The notes beneath the pieces were generated by a model that was not told where the DNA came from, searched no databases, and saw only the letters and a list, made by a program, of their open reading frames with translations. Shown here piece after piece: positions 52,559-60,849 of a stretch of 64,000 bases of DNA. How positions within the stretch are numbered: the first letter of the stretch is position 1; each line of letters opens with the position of its first letter. Origin of the DNA: Undibacterium hunanense (GTDB taxonomy: Bacteria > Pseudomonadota > Gammaproteobacteria > Burkholderiales > Burkholderiaceae_D); assembly GCF_014284335.1 (NCBI RefSeq), contig NZ_JACOGF010000007.1, positions 221,262-285,261 of the forward strand. Direction: 5' to 3'. The position numbers were made by a program, and so were the translations under genes.

Positions 52559-53688
52559 TCCAAGGTCTGCCTGTATCTCTTCAAGGCCAACACCCCCGCC
52601 AGCAATAAAAATACCAACATGGGCCAGAGTTCAGGCAAGAGCTGGCCTGCATCATTTCCTTTGAGCAAAATCCCGCGCACGATGCGCAGGAAATGGGTCA
52701 GTGGCAGTACTTCTCCCAGGACCTGTGCCCATTCCGGCATGGCGCGAAAAGGGAACATGAAGCCGGACAAGAGCATGGATGGCAGAAAGAAAAAGAAGGT
52801 CATCTGCATGGCCTGCAACTGATTCCTGGCGATGGTGGAAAAAGTGAAGCCTACCGCCAGGTTGGCAAGAATGAACACCCCTATCATCGCCATCAGCAGA
52901 CTGAAACTACCCACCATGGGGACTTCAAACAACAGGAATGCCGCCGTGATGATGACGGCCAATTGAATATAGCCCATCAATACATAGGGCAGGATTTTAC
53001 CTACCATGACTTCGGCCGGACGTACTGGCGTTGCCAGCAGGTTTTCCATGGTGCCGCGCTCACGCTCACGTGTCATGGCGAGTGAAGTGAGCATCACCAT
53101 GGTCATGGTGAGTATGGTGCCTATCAGACCGGGGACGATGTTGTAGCGCGACAGGCCTTCGGGGTTGTAGCGACGGTGGACCCTGACCTCATACGCGGGT
53201 GAGCCGGTCTGCAAATAACGTAAAGGGCCGGTCAGGTCATGTTGCAGGGCCTGGGTGGCAATCACGTTCAGGGCAGCGATGGCATTGCCGGATGCGGAAG
53301 GATCGGTCGCATCTACCGACACCAGCAAGGCGGGTTTTTCACCGCGCACCAGTTGCTGGGTGAATTGGGGTGGTATCACCAGCAGGAATTGCACTTTGCC
53401 TGTTTCGAGCAGGGCCTCGGCTTCTTTTTCACTTTGCCCGACTGAATCGACGCGGAAGTAGCCCGTGTTTTGCGGGGCGACCACAAAGCTGCGTGCCATG
53501 GGGCTGTTGTCTGTGCTGACGACTGCGGTTGGCAAACCCTTGGGATCGGTGTTGATGGCATAACCAAACAGGATGAGCTGCAAGATGGGAATGCCGACTG
53601 CCATGCCAAAGGTCAGACGGTCGCGCATCATTTGCTGAAACTCTTTGATGAAGATGGCAAACATGCGCGCCCAGGAAAAACGCTTCAT
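52555..53688 (-). CDS. ABC-2 type permease (YbhS/YbhR-like)
   Basis: A 377-residue permease: one N-terminal helix (~24-45), a periplasmic domain of ~140 residues (LVIPPQFTQQLVRGEKPALLV), then five or so C-terminal helices with RERERGTMENLLATPVRPAEVMVGK, the ABC-2 signature, and LPLTHFLRIVRGILLKG. It is the last gene of the TetR-HlyD-ATPase-permease operon and overlaps the ATPase gene by 4 nt. E. coli YbhFSR has two permease genes; only one is here, so it probably works as a homodimer. Substrate unknown; drugs or other hydrophobic compounds are typical. Confidence 0.93.
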   Translation of the reverse strand: MKRFSWARMFAIFIKEFQQMMRDRLTFGMAVGIPILQLILFGYAINTDPKGLPTAVVSTDNSPMARSFVVAPQNTGYFRVDSVGQSEKEAEALLETGKVQFLLVIPPQFTQQLVRGEKPALLVSVDATDPSASGNAIAALNVIATQALQHDLTGPLRYLQTGSPAYEVRVHRRYNPEGLSRYNIVPGLIGTILTMTMVMLTSLAMTRERERGTMENLLATPVRPAEVMVGKILPYVLMGYIQLAVIITAAFLLFEVPMVGSFSLLMAMIGVFILANLAVGFTFSTIARNQLQAMQMTFFFFLPSMLLSGFMFPFRAMPEWAQVLGEVLPLTHFLRIVRGILLKGNDAGQLLPELWPMLVFLLLAGVLALKRYRQTLD

Positions 53689-54665
53689 GCGCCCACCTTC
53701 TGCCGTAGTTCATCTTTCGAGAAATTGTCGGGCGCGCTGGCTATCAGGCTGATGAAGACATCTTCGAGATTGACTGCGGATGCCGATATCTGGATAGCAG
53801 CCTTGCTGCTGATACTGTCCAGCGCCTGTAACACCAACGCTTCATCCAGCCCGGCCACATGTACGGCATTGCCAAAGGCAGCAACACTCAATACGCCCGG
53901 TGCGGATTTCAAAGGTGCCAGCAGACTACCCAATTGTTCGCCCTGTACAGTCCAGACTTTGAGTTTGGAGTCACGAATGATTTCCTGTTCTGTACCGCGC
54001 GCCAGAATTTTACCGTAGGCGATGTACACCAGTTCATGACAGCGCTCTGCTTCATCCATGTAATGGGTGGAGACCAGTACGGTAATACCCTGATCAGCCA
54101 GCAGATGGATCTGGTCCCAGAAATCACGGCGTGCCTTGGGGTCTACCCCGGCAGTTGGTTCGTCCAGCAGCAACAGACGCGGTTCATGGATAAGGCAGGC
54201 AGCCAATGCCAGCCTTTGCTTCCAGCCACCGGATAATGAACCGGCCAGTTGATGCTGGCGTGCCGTCAGGCCCAGTCTTTCCAGCGATTGATCGACTGCA
54301 TTTTTACGGGATGGCAATTCAAACAGGCGGGCGACAAAATCCAGGTTCTGGCGTATCGACAAATCATCATACAGACCGAATTTTTGTGTCATGTAACCGA
54401 CTTGGCGTTTGATCTGTTCCGCCGGTTTGATGATATCCAGCCCCAGGCAGGTACCAGCGCCGGCATCGGGAGTCAACAAGCCGCACAGCATGCGTATGGT
54501 GGTAGTCTTGCCACTGCCGTTCGGCCCCAGGAAGCCACAGATACGGCCTTTGGCGACCTGCAATTCGACCTTGTCGACAACGGCACGTCCTCCATATGAT
54601 TTGCTCAGGCTGTGAACGTCTATGGCCAGTTGGCCCTGCTCAGTGAACGTGCTGACTGCGCTCAC
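53685..54665 (-). CDS. ABC transporter ATP-binding protein
   Basis: A 326-residue ATPase with Walker A FLGPNGSGKTTTIRM, the Q-loop in GYMTQKFGLYDDLS, signature LSGGWKQRLALA, Walker B LLLLDEPTAGVD and the switch VSTHYMDEAERC, followed by a ~90-residue C-terminal extension common in ABC-2 exporters. It powers the adjacent permease from the cytoplasmic face. The start codon is GTG at 54665 and overlaps the HlyD stop (GTGA). Confidence 0.96.
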   Translation of the reverse strand: MSAVSTFTEQGQLAIDVHSLSKSYGGRAVVDKVELQVAKGRICGFLGPNGSGKTTTIRMLCGLLTPDAGAGTCLGLDIIKPAEQIKRQVGYMTQKFGLYDDLSIRQNLDFVARLFELPSRKNAVDQSLERLGLTARQHQLAGSLSGGWKQRLALAACLIHEPRLLLLDEPTAGVDPKARRDFWDQIHLLADQGITVLVSTHYMDEAERCHELVYIAYGKILARGTEQEIIRDSKLKVWTVQGEQLGSLLAPLKSAPGVLSVAAFGNAVHVAGLDEALVLQALDSISSKAAIQISASAVNLEDVFISLIASAPDNFSKDELRQKVGA

Positions 54666-55702
54666 CTTGATGCTCCGGTAGTGCCATTACTGACAGCACT
54701 CACGGGACTGACAGGGCTGACAGGACTGACATCCAGTGGCTGCCCCGGATGCAGCAACAAACGAGCGGGCTGATCGGGTATGGCTTCCACCAGGAAAACC
54801 AGTTTTGCTCTTTGAACATTCGAATAAATGACGGGCGGTGTATATTCAGCCTTGCTGGCAATGCGCGAGATATGGGCAGGAATAGCGGCACCGCAACCAT
54901 CACAATTCAATTTGACAGCCTGGCCAACCGTGACACTGCCAAGCTCGCCTTCGGGCACAAAGAACCTGGCTTTGCGATTTTCTGGTGGCAACAAGGACAG
55001 TACAGGCTGGCCTGCCTGTATGTATTCGCCCTGACGGTAAAACACTTCAGCCACCAGGGCATTCGTGGGCGAGGCCTGATTTTTTTGGTCGGAACGCCAT
55101 GCGCTCTGACGTACCACATCCTTTGCAGCATCAGCACTGGCCTGTGCCGCCGCCCGTTCATCTACCCGTGCAGGCAAACGCGCTACACTCAGGGCTGCGT
55201 TTAGTTCGGCAACTCTTGCCTCGCTCAGTTTGACATTGGTCTGAGCATCGTCGATACGTGATTTCGATACAAAACCCTGGGTCAATAATTGCTGCTGGCG
55301 CGCCAGTTCCTGTCTTGCCAGTGCGGCCTGGGCCTGGGCGCTGGTAAGCTGTGCCTGGCTGACAGCGATCTCTTCGCTGCGCCTGCCTTTTTCGGTATTG
55401 CTGGCCTGCGCCCTGGCGCTCAAGAGACGTGCCTGTGCTTCATCACGTGCGGCATTTTCCACTTCGGCTTCCAATGAAAACAAGGGAGCATCCTTGCTTA
55501 CTTGCTGACCAACCTGCACCCTGATCTGGTCCAGGCGGCCACCCAGCGGGGCCGAGATATAGACGTATTCGCCTTCAACATAGCCAGACCAGCCTGTCGT
55601 AATCTTGTCCTTGCAGGCGCTCAGCAACAAGAGCAGGCTGCCCAGTGACAATACATTCAGTACACTCAGGACATTTTTGATGCGGCGAAATTGATCAGTC
55701 AT
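54662..55702 (-). CDS. HlyD-family periplasmic adaptor lipoprotein
   Basis: A 346-residue membrane-fusion protein: lipobox LLLLLSACKD, lipoyl-like halves (YISAPLGGRLDQIRVQVGQQV; FYRQGEYIQAGQPVLSLLPP), a long helical hairpin rich in Ala/Gln/Arg between them, and a beta-barrel domain (AKLVFLVEAIPDQPARLLLHPGQ). It links the inner-membrane ABC exporter to the outer membrane. The C-terminus carries a low-complexity SPVSPVSPVSAVS run encoded by 9-bp repeats. It overlaps the TetR gene by 8 nt. Confidence 0.92.
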   Translation of the reverse strand: MTDQFRRIKNVLSVLNVLSLGSLLLLLSACKDKITTGWSGYVEGEYVYISAPLGGRLDQIRVQVGQQVSKDAPLFSLEAEVENAARDEAQARLLSARAQASNTEKGRRSEEIAVSQAQLTSAQAQAALARQELARQQQLLTQGFVSKSRIDDAQTNVKLSEARVAELNAALSVARLPARVDERAAAQASADAAKDVVRQSAWRSDQKNQASPTNALVAEVFYRQGEYIQAGQPVLSLLPPENRKARFFVPEGELGSVTVGQAVKLNCDGCGAAIPAHISRIASKAEYTPPVIYSNVQRAKLVFLVEAIPDQPARLLLHPGQPLDVSPVSPVSPVSAVSNGTTGASR

Positions 55703-56339
55703 GATTCATATCCTCTTTGCTTGCGGCCAGGGCATACAGGGCGCGGTTGACGCGGTCAGCAATGCCTTCATCACTGAGTACATGCTGCAAGGGCAGTTGC
55801 AATATGGCGGGTACAAAACCCAGTTCCAGCGCACGTGGTGCCACCAGCATGGGGGCAGCAACACTGCCCATGAGAAAGGTCAGAGCTTGCATGGGTGGCT
55901 GCATGGCCAGCTCACCTGCCTGCATGGCTTCCATCAGCAGGCCGACAATCAGTTGCACATGACGTGATCCGTTTTTTTGCAGGAACTGTGTCGCCACGGT
56001 TTCACCCATGCTGGCATCGGTCCAGACCCGCCCTATCCAGTTGCCGTGCTCACGCAGTAAACGACCCAGCAGACACAAGGCCTGACGCAAGCGCTGTCGT
56101 GGTGAACCGGCGTGATCCACTTCGGCCTGCAATTGCACAAACATTTCTTCATACATGGTCTGTAGCAACTGGGTCAGGTAATTGTCCTTGCTGCGAAAGT
56201 GATAATGAAACATGCCGACATTGACACCCGCATGTTCTGCCAGCAGGCGCAGGGACAAGCCGCTACAGCCATATTGGGCAAATAACACTCGCCCACTTTG
56301 CAGCAGGACTTCATCAAGTTGTTGTGAGGGGCGTGCCAT
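55695..56339 (-). CDS. TetR-family regulator (CecR-like)
   Basis: A 214-residue regulator with an N-terminal helix-turn-helix (GLSLRLLAEHAGVNVGMFHYHFRSKDNYL) and an all-helical ligand-binding domain. It is the first gene of the efflux operon and most likely represses it, as CecR (YbiH) does for ybhGFSR in E. coli. The ligand is unknown. Spacing to the next gene is negative (8-nt overlap). Confidence 0.92.
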   Translation of the reverse strand: MARPSQQLDEVLLQSGRVLFAQYGCSGLSLRLLAEHAGVNVGMFHYHFRSKDNYLTQLLQTMYEEMFVQLQAEVDHAGSPRQRLRQALCLLGRLLREHGNWIGRVWTDASMGETVATQFLQKNGSRHVQLIVGLLMEAMQAGELAMQPPMQALTFLMGSVAAPMLVAPRALELGFVPAILQLPLQHVLSDEGIADRVNRALYALAASKEDMNHD

Positions 56340-56639
56340 GCTGTTTCAATTCCATCATTACTATGCAGCTGACTAATAATTGAAGTTTGCAATCACCGGA
56401 CCTGCATGTCAAGCATATTTTTTAAGCACCTGTGAATTTGCAAAGCCCATATTAAAAAATCGAAGGGCCTGGATTGAAGATGAAAAGCCATCCGGGCAAG
56501 ATGCTCAAAGTCACTCTCAATCCATCCGCTGCAAAAGCAATCTGCACCTGTAAAAATGCATTTCGTCGCGTTGCCATGGCAAGCAATTCTGCAAACAACT
56601 ACAGTGCAATCACTCCCACCCGAATTGAAAGGAAATATC
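56340..56639. other. Intergenic region between tetR and small membrane genes
   Basis: No supported gene. It must contain the divergent promoters for the TetR efflux operon (minus) and the small genes (plus). AAAGGAAAT directly precedes the ATG at 56640. Confidence 0.4.
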
Positions 56640-56729
56640 ATGAACATCACCGCAAACATGGACGCCGTAGTCATCGCTACTATCGCCCTGGTCATGCTGA
56701 GTAATCTCTTGCATGTCCTGATCGCTTAA
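56640..56729 (+). CDS. 29-residue membrane peptide
   Basis: MNITANMDAVVIATIALVML is the start of a 29-residue peptide that is one hydrophobic helix (about residues 9-28). An AAAGGA ribosome site lies 7 nt before the ATG, and a second small membrane gene follows 12 bp downstream. Too small for family assignment; the ribosome site and tandem arrangement are the support. Confidence 0.5.
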   Translation: MNITANMDAVVIATIALVMLSNLLHVLIA

Positions 56730-56741
56730 GGAAAGCAGATC

Positions 56742-56936
56742 ATGCTGACATTTCTGATCTGGCTGGCTTTATTTGTCTTGTGCTGGCCACTGGCATTGCT
56801 GGCGCTGGTGATCTACCCGGTAGTATGGTTACTGCTGCTACCGTTCCGGATACTGGGTTTTGCCGTTGATGGCGTGTTTGAATTATTGCGCGCCATCTTC
56901 CTGTTGCCATCCCGCATACTGGGGAACCGGCCTTGA
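56742..56936 (+). CDS. 64-residue membrane protein, unknown
   Basis: Two hydrophobic helices (about 1-22 and 24-42) followed by an amphipathic stretch ending LLPSRILGNRP. AAGGAAAG lies just before the ATG. Pro/Trp/Leu-rich helices (WPLALLALVIYPVVWLLLLP) suggest a small inner-membrane protein. Probably co-transcribed with the 29-residue gene upstream. No family recognised. Confidence 0.6.
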   Translation: MLTFLIWLALFVLCWPLALLALVIYPVVWLLLLPFRILGFAVDGVFELLRAIFLLPSRILGNRP

Positions 56937-57063
56937 TGGGCGCTGTACAATGCCGACCAAGTACTTACCTGGTCAAGCTTAATTCCAGCTAAGTCAGCTA
57001 ATTCAGCTCATTCAGTTAATATCAACTGATACTGGCTAATGCTTATTCGTTATGTGCTATACG

Positions 57064-57936
57064 TTATTGGCTATGATTGAATAGTTCGTGCAATTCCTCA
57101 AAGCGGTCTTCGACATCATCTGCCGACAAACCCAGGAATTCACAGGCGGCTTCCCCACCCTTTTCCCATTCACAGGAAAATTCCTGCCCATGGTATTTCT
57201 GTATGCCGTATTCGGCCAGCAAGGCCAGTGCAATCAGGCTTTTCACTGATTCTTCGGTGCCCGGGTCATTCAGCACGCCATAATCATGGTGCAACAGGAT
57301 TGCCATTGAGACGTTTTCTGGCAAACCCCAGGTACGTGCCATAAGAGAGCCGATTGCTGCATGCGATGTGGCATGACGTCGCTCTTCTACTGCTGTGAAG
57401 CTTTCATTCGCCTCTTTGTACGCCAGTTCCAGCGTTTCTGCATAATCGGGAAAACGTTCCAGCAATAATGGAATGCCAATATCGCAAAACAGGCCAAAAG
57501 TGTGCGCCAGATCACCAGGGCAGACGCGCATGCGGCGTGCCAGTTGCGTCATGGCCTGCGCCCGTTTGGTAGAAAAGTCCCAGAACTTGACCAGGGATAC
57601 TTTTTCCACCTGTATGCTTTGCCGGGCAATAATGCCGGTCATCAAATTACCGCACTGGGTTATACCCAGCAAACTCACCGCATGCTCAACCGATTTGGCT
57701 TTCAGGCGCAAGCCGAAAAATGATGAATTGGCCAATTTCAACAAGGATGCCGACATGGCAACATCATTGGCAATGATGGCTGTCAGCCTGCGCGGATCAG
57801 GATCATCGTCAGCCAGCTCCACCTGTACGTCTGCCAACAGACTAGGGCGAGGCGGGATGCGTATGGTCTTGATCAGCGCATCGACAGATTGTTCGGTGGT
57901 CAGCTTGGGTGCTGCCTGGGCGGCGGAGCTTGTCAT
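57064..57936 (-). CDS. HDOD-domain protein
   Basis: A 290-residue protein with an HDOD domain (residues ~25-220): IPPRPSLLADVQVELADDD, LTAIIANDVAMSASLLKLANSSFFG, VSLLGITQCGNLM, HTFGLFCDIGIPLLLERFP and HATSHAAIGSLMARTWGLPENVS. HDOD is related to HD hydrolases but usually lacks the metal-binding HD pair; such proteins act in signalling, often with c-di-GMP systems. Cytoplasmic. It stands alone on the minus strand. Confidence 0.9.
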   Translation of the reverse strand: MTSSAAQAAPKLTTEQSVDALIKTIRIPPRPSLLADVQVELADDDPDPRRLTAIIANDVAMSASLLKLANSSFFGLRLKAKSVEHAVSLLGITQCGNLMTGIIARQSIQVEKVSLVKFWDFSTKRAQAMTQLARRMRVCPGDLAHTFGLFCDIGIPLLLERFPDYAETLELAYKEANESFTAVEERRHATSHAAIGSLMARTWGLPENVSMAILLHHDYGVLNDPGTEESVKSLIALALLAEYGIQKYHGQEFSCEWEKGGEAACEFLGLSADDVEDRFEELHELFNHSQ

Positions 57937-58051
57937 ATAGATACGTCAGAAAGGATTACGCTTACAGCTTGCATTGTAAACGCAATTCATTGCCGGATAG
58001 AAAATCCATGTTAATTTTCCGCCTTCCCCAGGATATTTTATGCACAGTGTT

Positions 58052-58543
58052 TTATTTCACCGGAATAGGTGTGCTGCGGTCTACCGCCACCGCCGTCACG
58101 CTATTCTTGGGTGAACCATCTATCAACTTGTCTGAATAAGTCAGGTATACCAGCGCGTTGCGTTTTTGATCCACCATGCGCACGATGCGCAATTTCTTGA
58201 ACAGGATAGACAGGCTCTGGTTAAACACCTCTTCCTGCTGCTTCATGGGGCCGGGGAAACTGATGGGTCCCACCTGACGACAGGCAATCGAGGCTTCTGC
58301 CTTGTCTTCTGCCAGGCCCAGACCACCACTGATACCGCCGGTCTTGGCGCGCGACACATAACAGGTTACCCCGTTCACACGGGGATCATCATAGGCTTCG
58401 ACCACGACTTTATGGTCAGGGCCGATCAGCTTGAAGGCGGTGTCGACACTACCTACCGTTTCAGCCTGCGCGACTGATGCTAAAGATGTGAGCAAAACCA
58501 GAGTGCTTGCAACAACAGCATGATTAAGGTGTGAAAGCTTCAT
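58052..58543 (-). CDS. creA: CreA-family periplasmic protein
   Basis: A 163-residue protein with a signal peptide ([15 protein letters not shown] to AQA) and the CreA pattern: [48 protein letters not shown] and [12 protein letters not shown]. Two Cys are conserved. Function is unknown despite wide distribution. The frame is open to a GTG at 58582, but ATG 58543 places the signal peptide at the N-terminus. It follows the amino-acid permease gene by 55 bp. Confidence 0.9.
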   Translation of the reverse strand: MKLSHLNHAVVASTLVLLTSLASVAQAETVGSVDTAFKLIGPDHKVVVEAYDDPRVNGVTCYVSRAKTGGISGGLGLAEDKAEASIACRQVGPISFPGPMKQQEEVFNQSLSILFKKLRIVRMVDQKRNALVYLTYSDKLIDGSPKNSVTAVAVDRSTPIPVK

Positions 58544-58598
58544 CGTCGTTTCTTTCAGTAAAGTGGTGAAAATGACATACACCTTAGCGATATCTGGC

Positions 58599-60068
58599 TT
58601 ATTGGTTTTTATTCAAGTGGGAGTGATTTTTTCCATAAAAGAAATAAATCGCTATTGCCACGGCCATCCAGATGAAAAACACATGATAGGTCGTTGGTGG
58701 CAAATCCTTCAGAATATACAGGCAGGCAACAATGCTCAAACCTGGTATCAGATACGGTCCAAAAGGCACACGGAAGCCGCTGGCACCTTCGCCCAGACCC
58801 TGACGTCGTATCACAGGCACTGCCACGGATACCACCATGAAGGCGACCAGTGTGCCCATGCTGACCATGTCCCACAGGAAGGTGGAATCAACCAGCCCGG
58901 CAACGATACCCACCAGCAGACAAACAATAATGGTATTGCTGACAGGGGTGCGGGTGCGGGCATGCACGCGCTGGAAAGATGCCGGTATCAGGCCATCCTT
59001 GCTGATCGCAAACAGGATGCGGCTTTGGCCATAGATAGTCACCAGCGTCACGCTGAATACTGAAATCACGGCGCCTGCCGACAACACCAGTGCCGGCCAG
59101 GCTTTGCCCGTCACATTCTGCAAAATAACGGCCAGACCAGCTTCTTGCCCTTCAAACATTTTGGCTGGCTGGGCACCTACGGCTGCCACTGCCACCAGCA
59201 GATAAAACACGGTGACCACGATCAGCGCCGCCATAATGCCCAGCGGCACATTGCGCTTGGGATCTTTGACTTCGGCACCGGCAGTTGCCACCGTATCAAG
59301 ACCAATGAAAGAGAAAAACACGGTACCGGCAGCAGCAGTCACACCGGCCATGCCAGCCAGGCCCTTGCTGTTGTCAGTATTAAAGAAGGGCGTAAAATGT
59401 TCGGCATTGAAACCAGAAAAAGCGATGATGACGAAGAAAGTCAAAATCACCAGCTTGATCAATACCATGACGGCATTCACCGTCGCCGATTCCTTGGCAC
59501 CGCGCAACAGCAGGAAGCAACAGATGGCAACCAGTATCATGGGCGGCAGATTGAACTGACTGGCATGGATTTCCACGCCGTTGGCACCAGCCACAATCAT
59601 CGGTGAACGCAGCATTTCAGGAATGTGCCAGCCCAGTGCATTTGCTAGGAAATTATTCAGGTAGGCTGACCAGCCTATCGCTGTTGCACTGGCAGCCAGC
59701 CCATATTCAAGCAAAAGACAGGCGGCCACTATAAATGCACCGAATTCACCCACGGTGGCATAGGCGTAAGAATACGACGAACCCGATGCCGGGATCCTGG
59801 ATGACAACTCTGAATAACACAATGCCGTCAAACCGGCGGTGACTGCGGCAATCAGAAATGACAGAATCACAGATGGCCCGGCCTTGGGCACGGCTTCCAC
59901 CATGGTGAAAAAGATGCCGGTACCGATGGTGGAACCGACACCTATCATGGTCAGTGCGAACAAACCCAGTGAACGATGCAGGCTATGGCCCTGATCGTCT
60001 GTCACCTGTTCGCTGTGGTCGATCGGTTTGGTGCGGGTCAGTTGCTGCCCCAATGTTTGTTGTCTCAA
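58599..60068 (-). CDS. APC-family amino-acid permease
   Basis: A 489-residue, ~12-13-helix transporter of the cationic amino-acid/YfnA type: [55 protein letters not shown] and [29 protein letters not shown] propose TTG 60068 as the start (AAGGG seven bases upstream, and the usual N-terminal RTK motif follows); ATG 60113 or 60200 would add unsupported residues. Substrate unknown, possibly basic amino acids. Confidence 0.9.
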   Translation of the reverse strand: MRQQTLGQQLTRTKPIDHSEQVTDDQGHSLHRSLGLFALTMIGVGSTIGTGIFFTMVEAVPKAGPSVILSFLIAAVTAGLTALCYSELSSRIPASGSSYSYAYATVGEFGAFIVAACLLLEYGLAASATAIGWSAYLNNFLANALGWHIPEMLRSPMIVAGANGVEIHASQFNLPPMILVAICCFLLLRGAKESATVNAVMVLIKLVILTFFVIIAFSGFNAEHFTPFFNTDNSKGLAGMAGVTAAAGTVFFSFIGLDTVATAGAEVKDPKRNVPLGIMAALIVVTVFYLLVAVAAVGAQPAKMFEGQEAGLAVILQNVTGKAWPALVLSAGAVISVFSVTLVTIYGQSRILFAISKDGLIPASFQRVHARTRTPVSNTIIVCLLVGIVAGLVDSTFLWDMVSMGTLVAFMVVSVAVPVIRRQGLGEGASGFRVPFGPYLIPGLSIVACLYILKDLPPTTYHVFFIWMAVAIAIYFFYGKNHSHLNKNQ

Positions 60069-60376
60069 GATAATCCCTTCTTCTTGTACGCAATTGGACT
60101 GCGGCAATGTCATGTTACGGCAATACAATGTGCATGCCTGGGCAACGCCTGCGGCACCACGCCTGCCCGGGCAAATGACCCGCAATCCTGTCTTTATCAT
60201 GTCAGCAGCTCATTGGCTGCTGTTCTGGTCATGGAATAGCATTTAACATGCCAGTCCAGCCCCGAAAATCGCAATCATAGCGGTAAATCTGTCGGACTTG
60301 ATGTCAGATCGCTTATTTTTAGCGTGTTGTATAAGTGAATTTATACCCCGGCAGAACGGTGATACAATGCGGCCCC
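60069..60376. other. Divergent intergenic region
   Basis: Holds the leaders of the permease (minus) and the DUF2946 gene (plus). An AT-rich segment at 60300-60370 may carry the forward promoter. No other gene is supported. Confidence 0.35.
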
Positions 60377-60757
60377 ATGTCTGCCTACAGAATTTCCCGC
60401 TCCTGCTTTCGCCACATCGTGCGCACAGTACTATTGCTATATGTACTGACGCTGGGTGTCGCCATGGCATCGTCGCTGGTGAAATCTGACAGCATGAATC
60501 TGATCTGTACCAGCACCGGCTATAAATTCGTCAGTCAGGCTGGGGCCACTGATGACGGCAAGAATGCAGGCAAGAGCATGACGCATTTGCTGGATTGCTC
60601 TTTATGCCTGGCAACTGCCCTGCCCGCGGCGCTGCCTCAAACCGATGCATATGTGCCGCAGCACGCACTGTCTTACGCCACTCGATCTATACCGGCAGCC
60701 CGTCTGGCTGCCATTGTTTCTGCCCCCCTGCCCGCACGCGGGCCGCCTGTAGCCTGA
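60377..60757 (+). CDS. DUF2946-like protein
   Basis: A 126-residue protein: a hydrophobic N-terminal helix (VRTVLLLYVLTLGVAMASSLV), a short middle part, and the motif HLLDCSLCLAT with a CxxC pair that is typical of DUF2946 proteins. These small exported or membrane proteins often lie beside TonB-dependent receptors for copper. The frame opens at 60335, but ATG 60377 sits just before the helix. The receptor gene follows 92 bp downstream, in the same direction. Confidence 0.72.
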   Translation: MSAYRISRSCFRHIVRTVLLLYVLTLGVAMASSLVKSDSMNLICTSTGYKFVSQAGATDDGKNAGKSMTHLLDCSLCLATALPAALPQTDAYVPQHALSYATRSIPAARLAAIVSAPLPARGPPVA

Positions 60758-60849
60758 AAAAATCGACCACGGTTCAGTTGTAGCAGCGTATTTTTACATT
60801 GCTGCAAACTGCTTTGCGCTTTTACGCGCAGTCTATTTTTTGACTAGCT

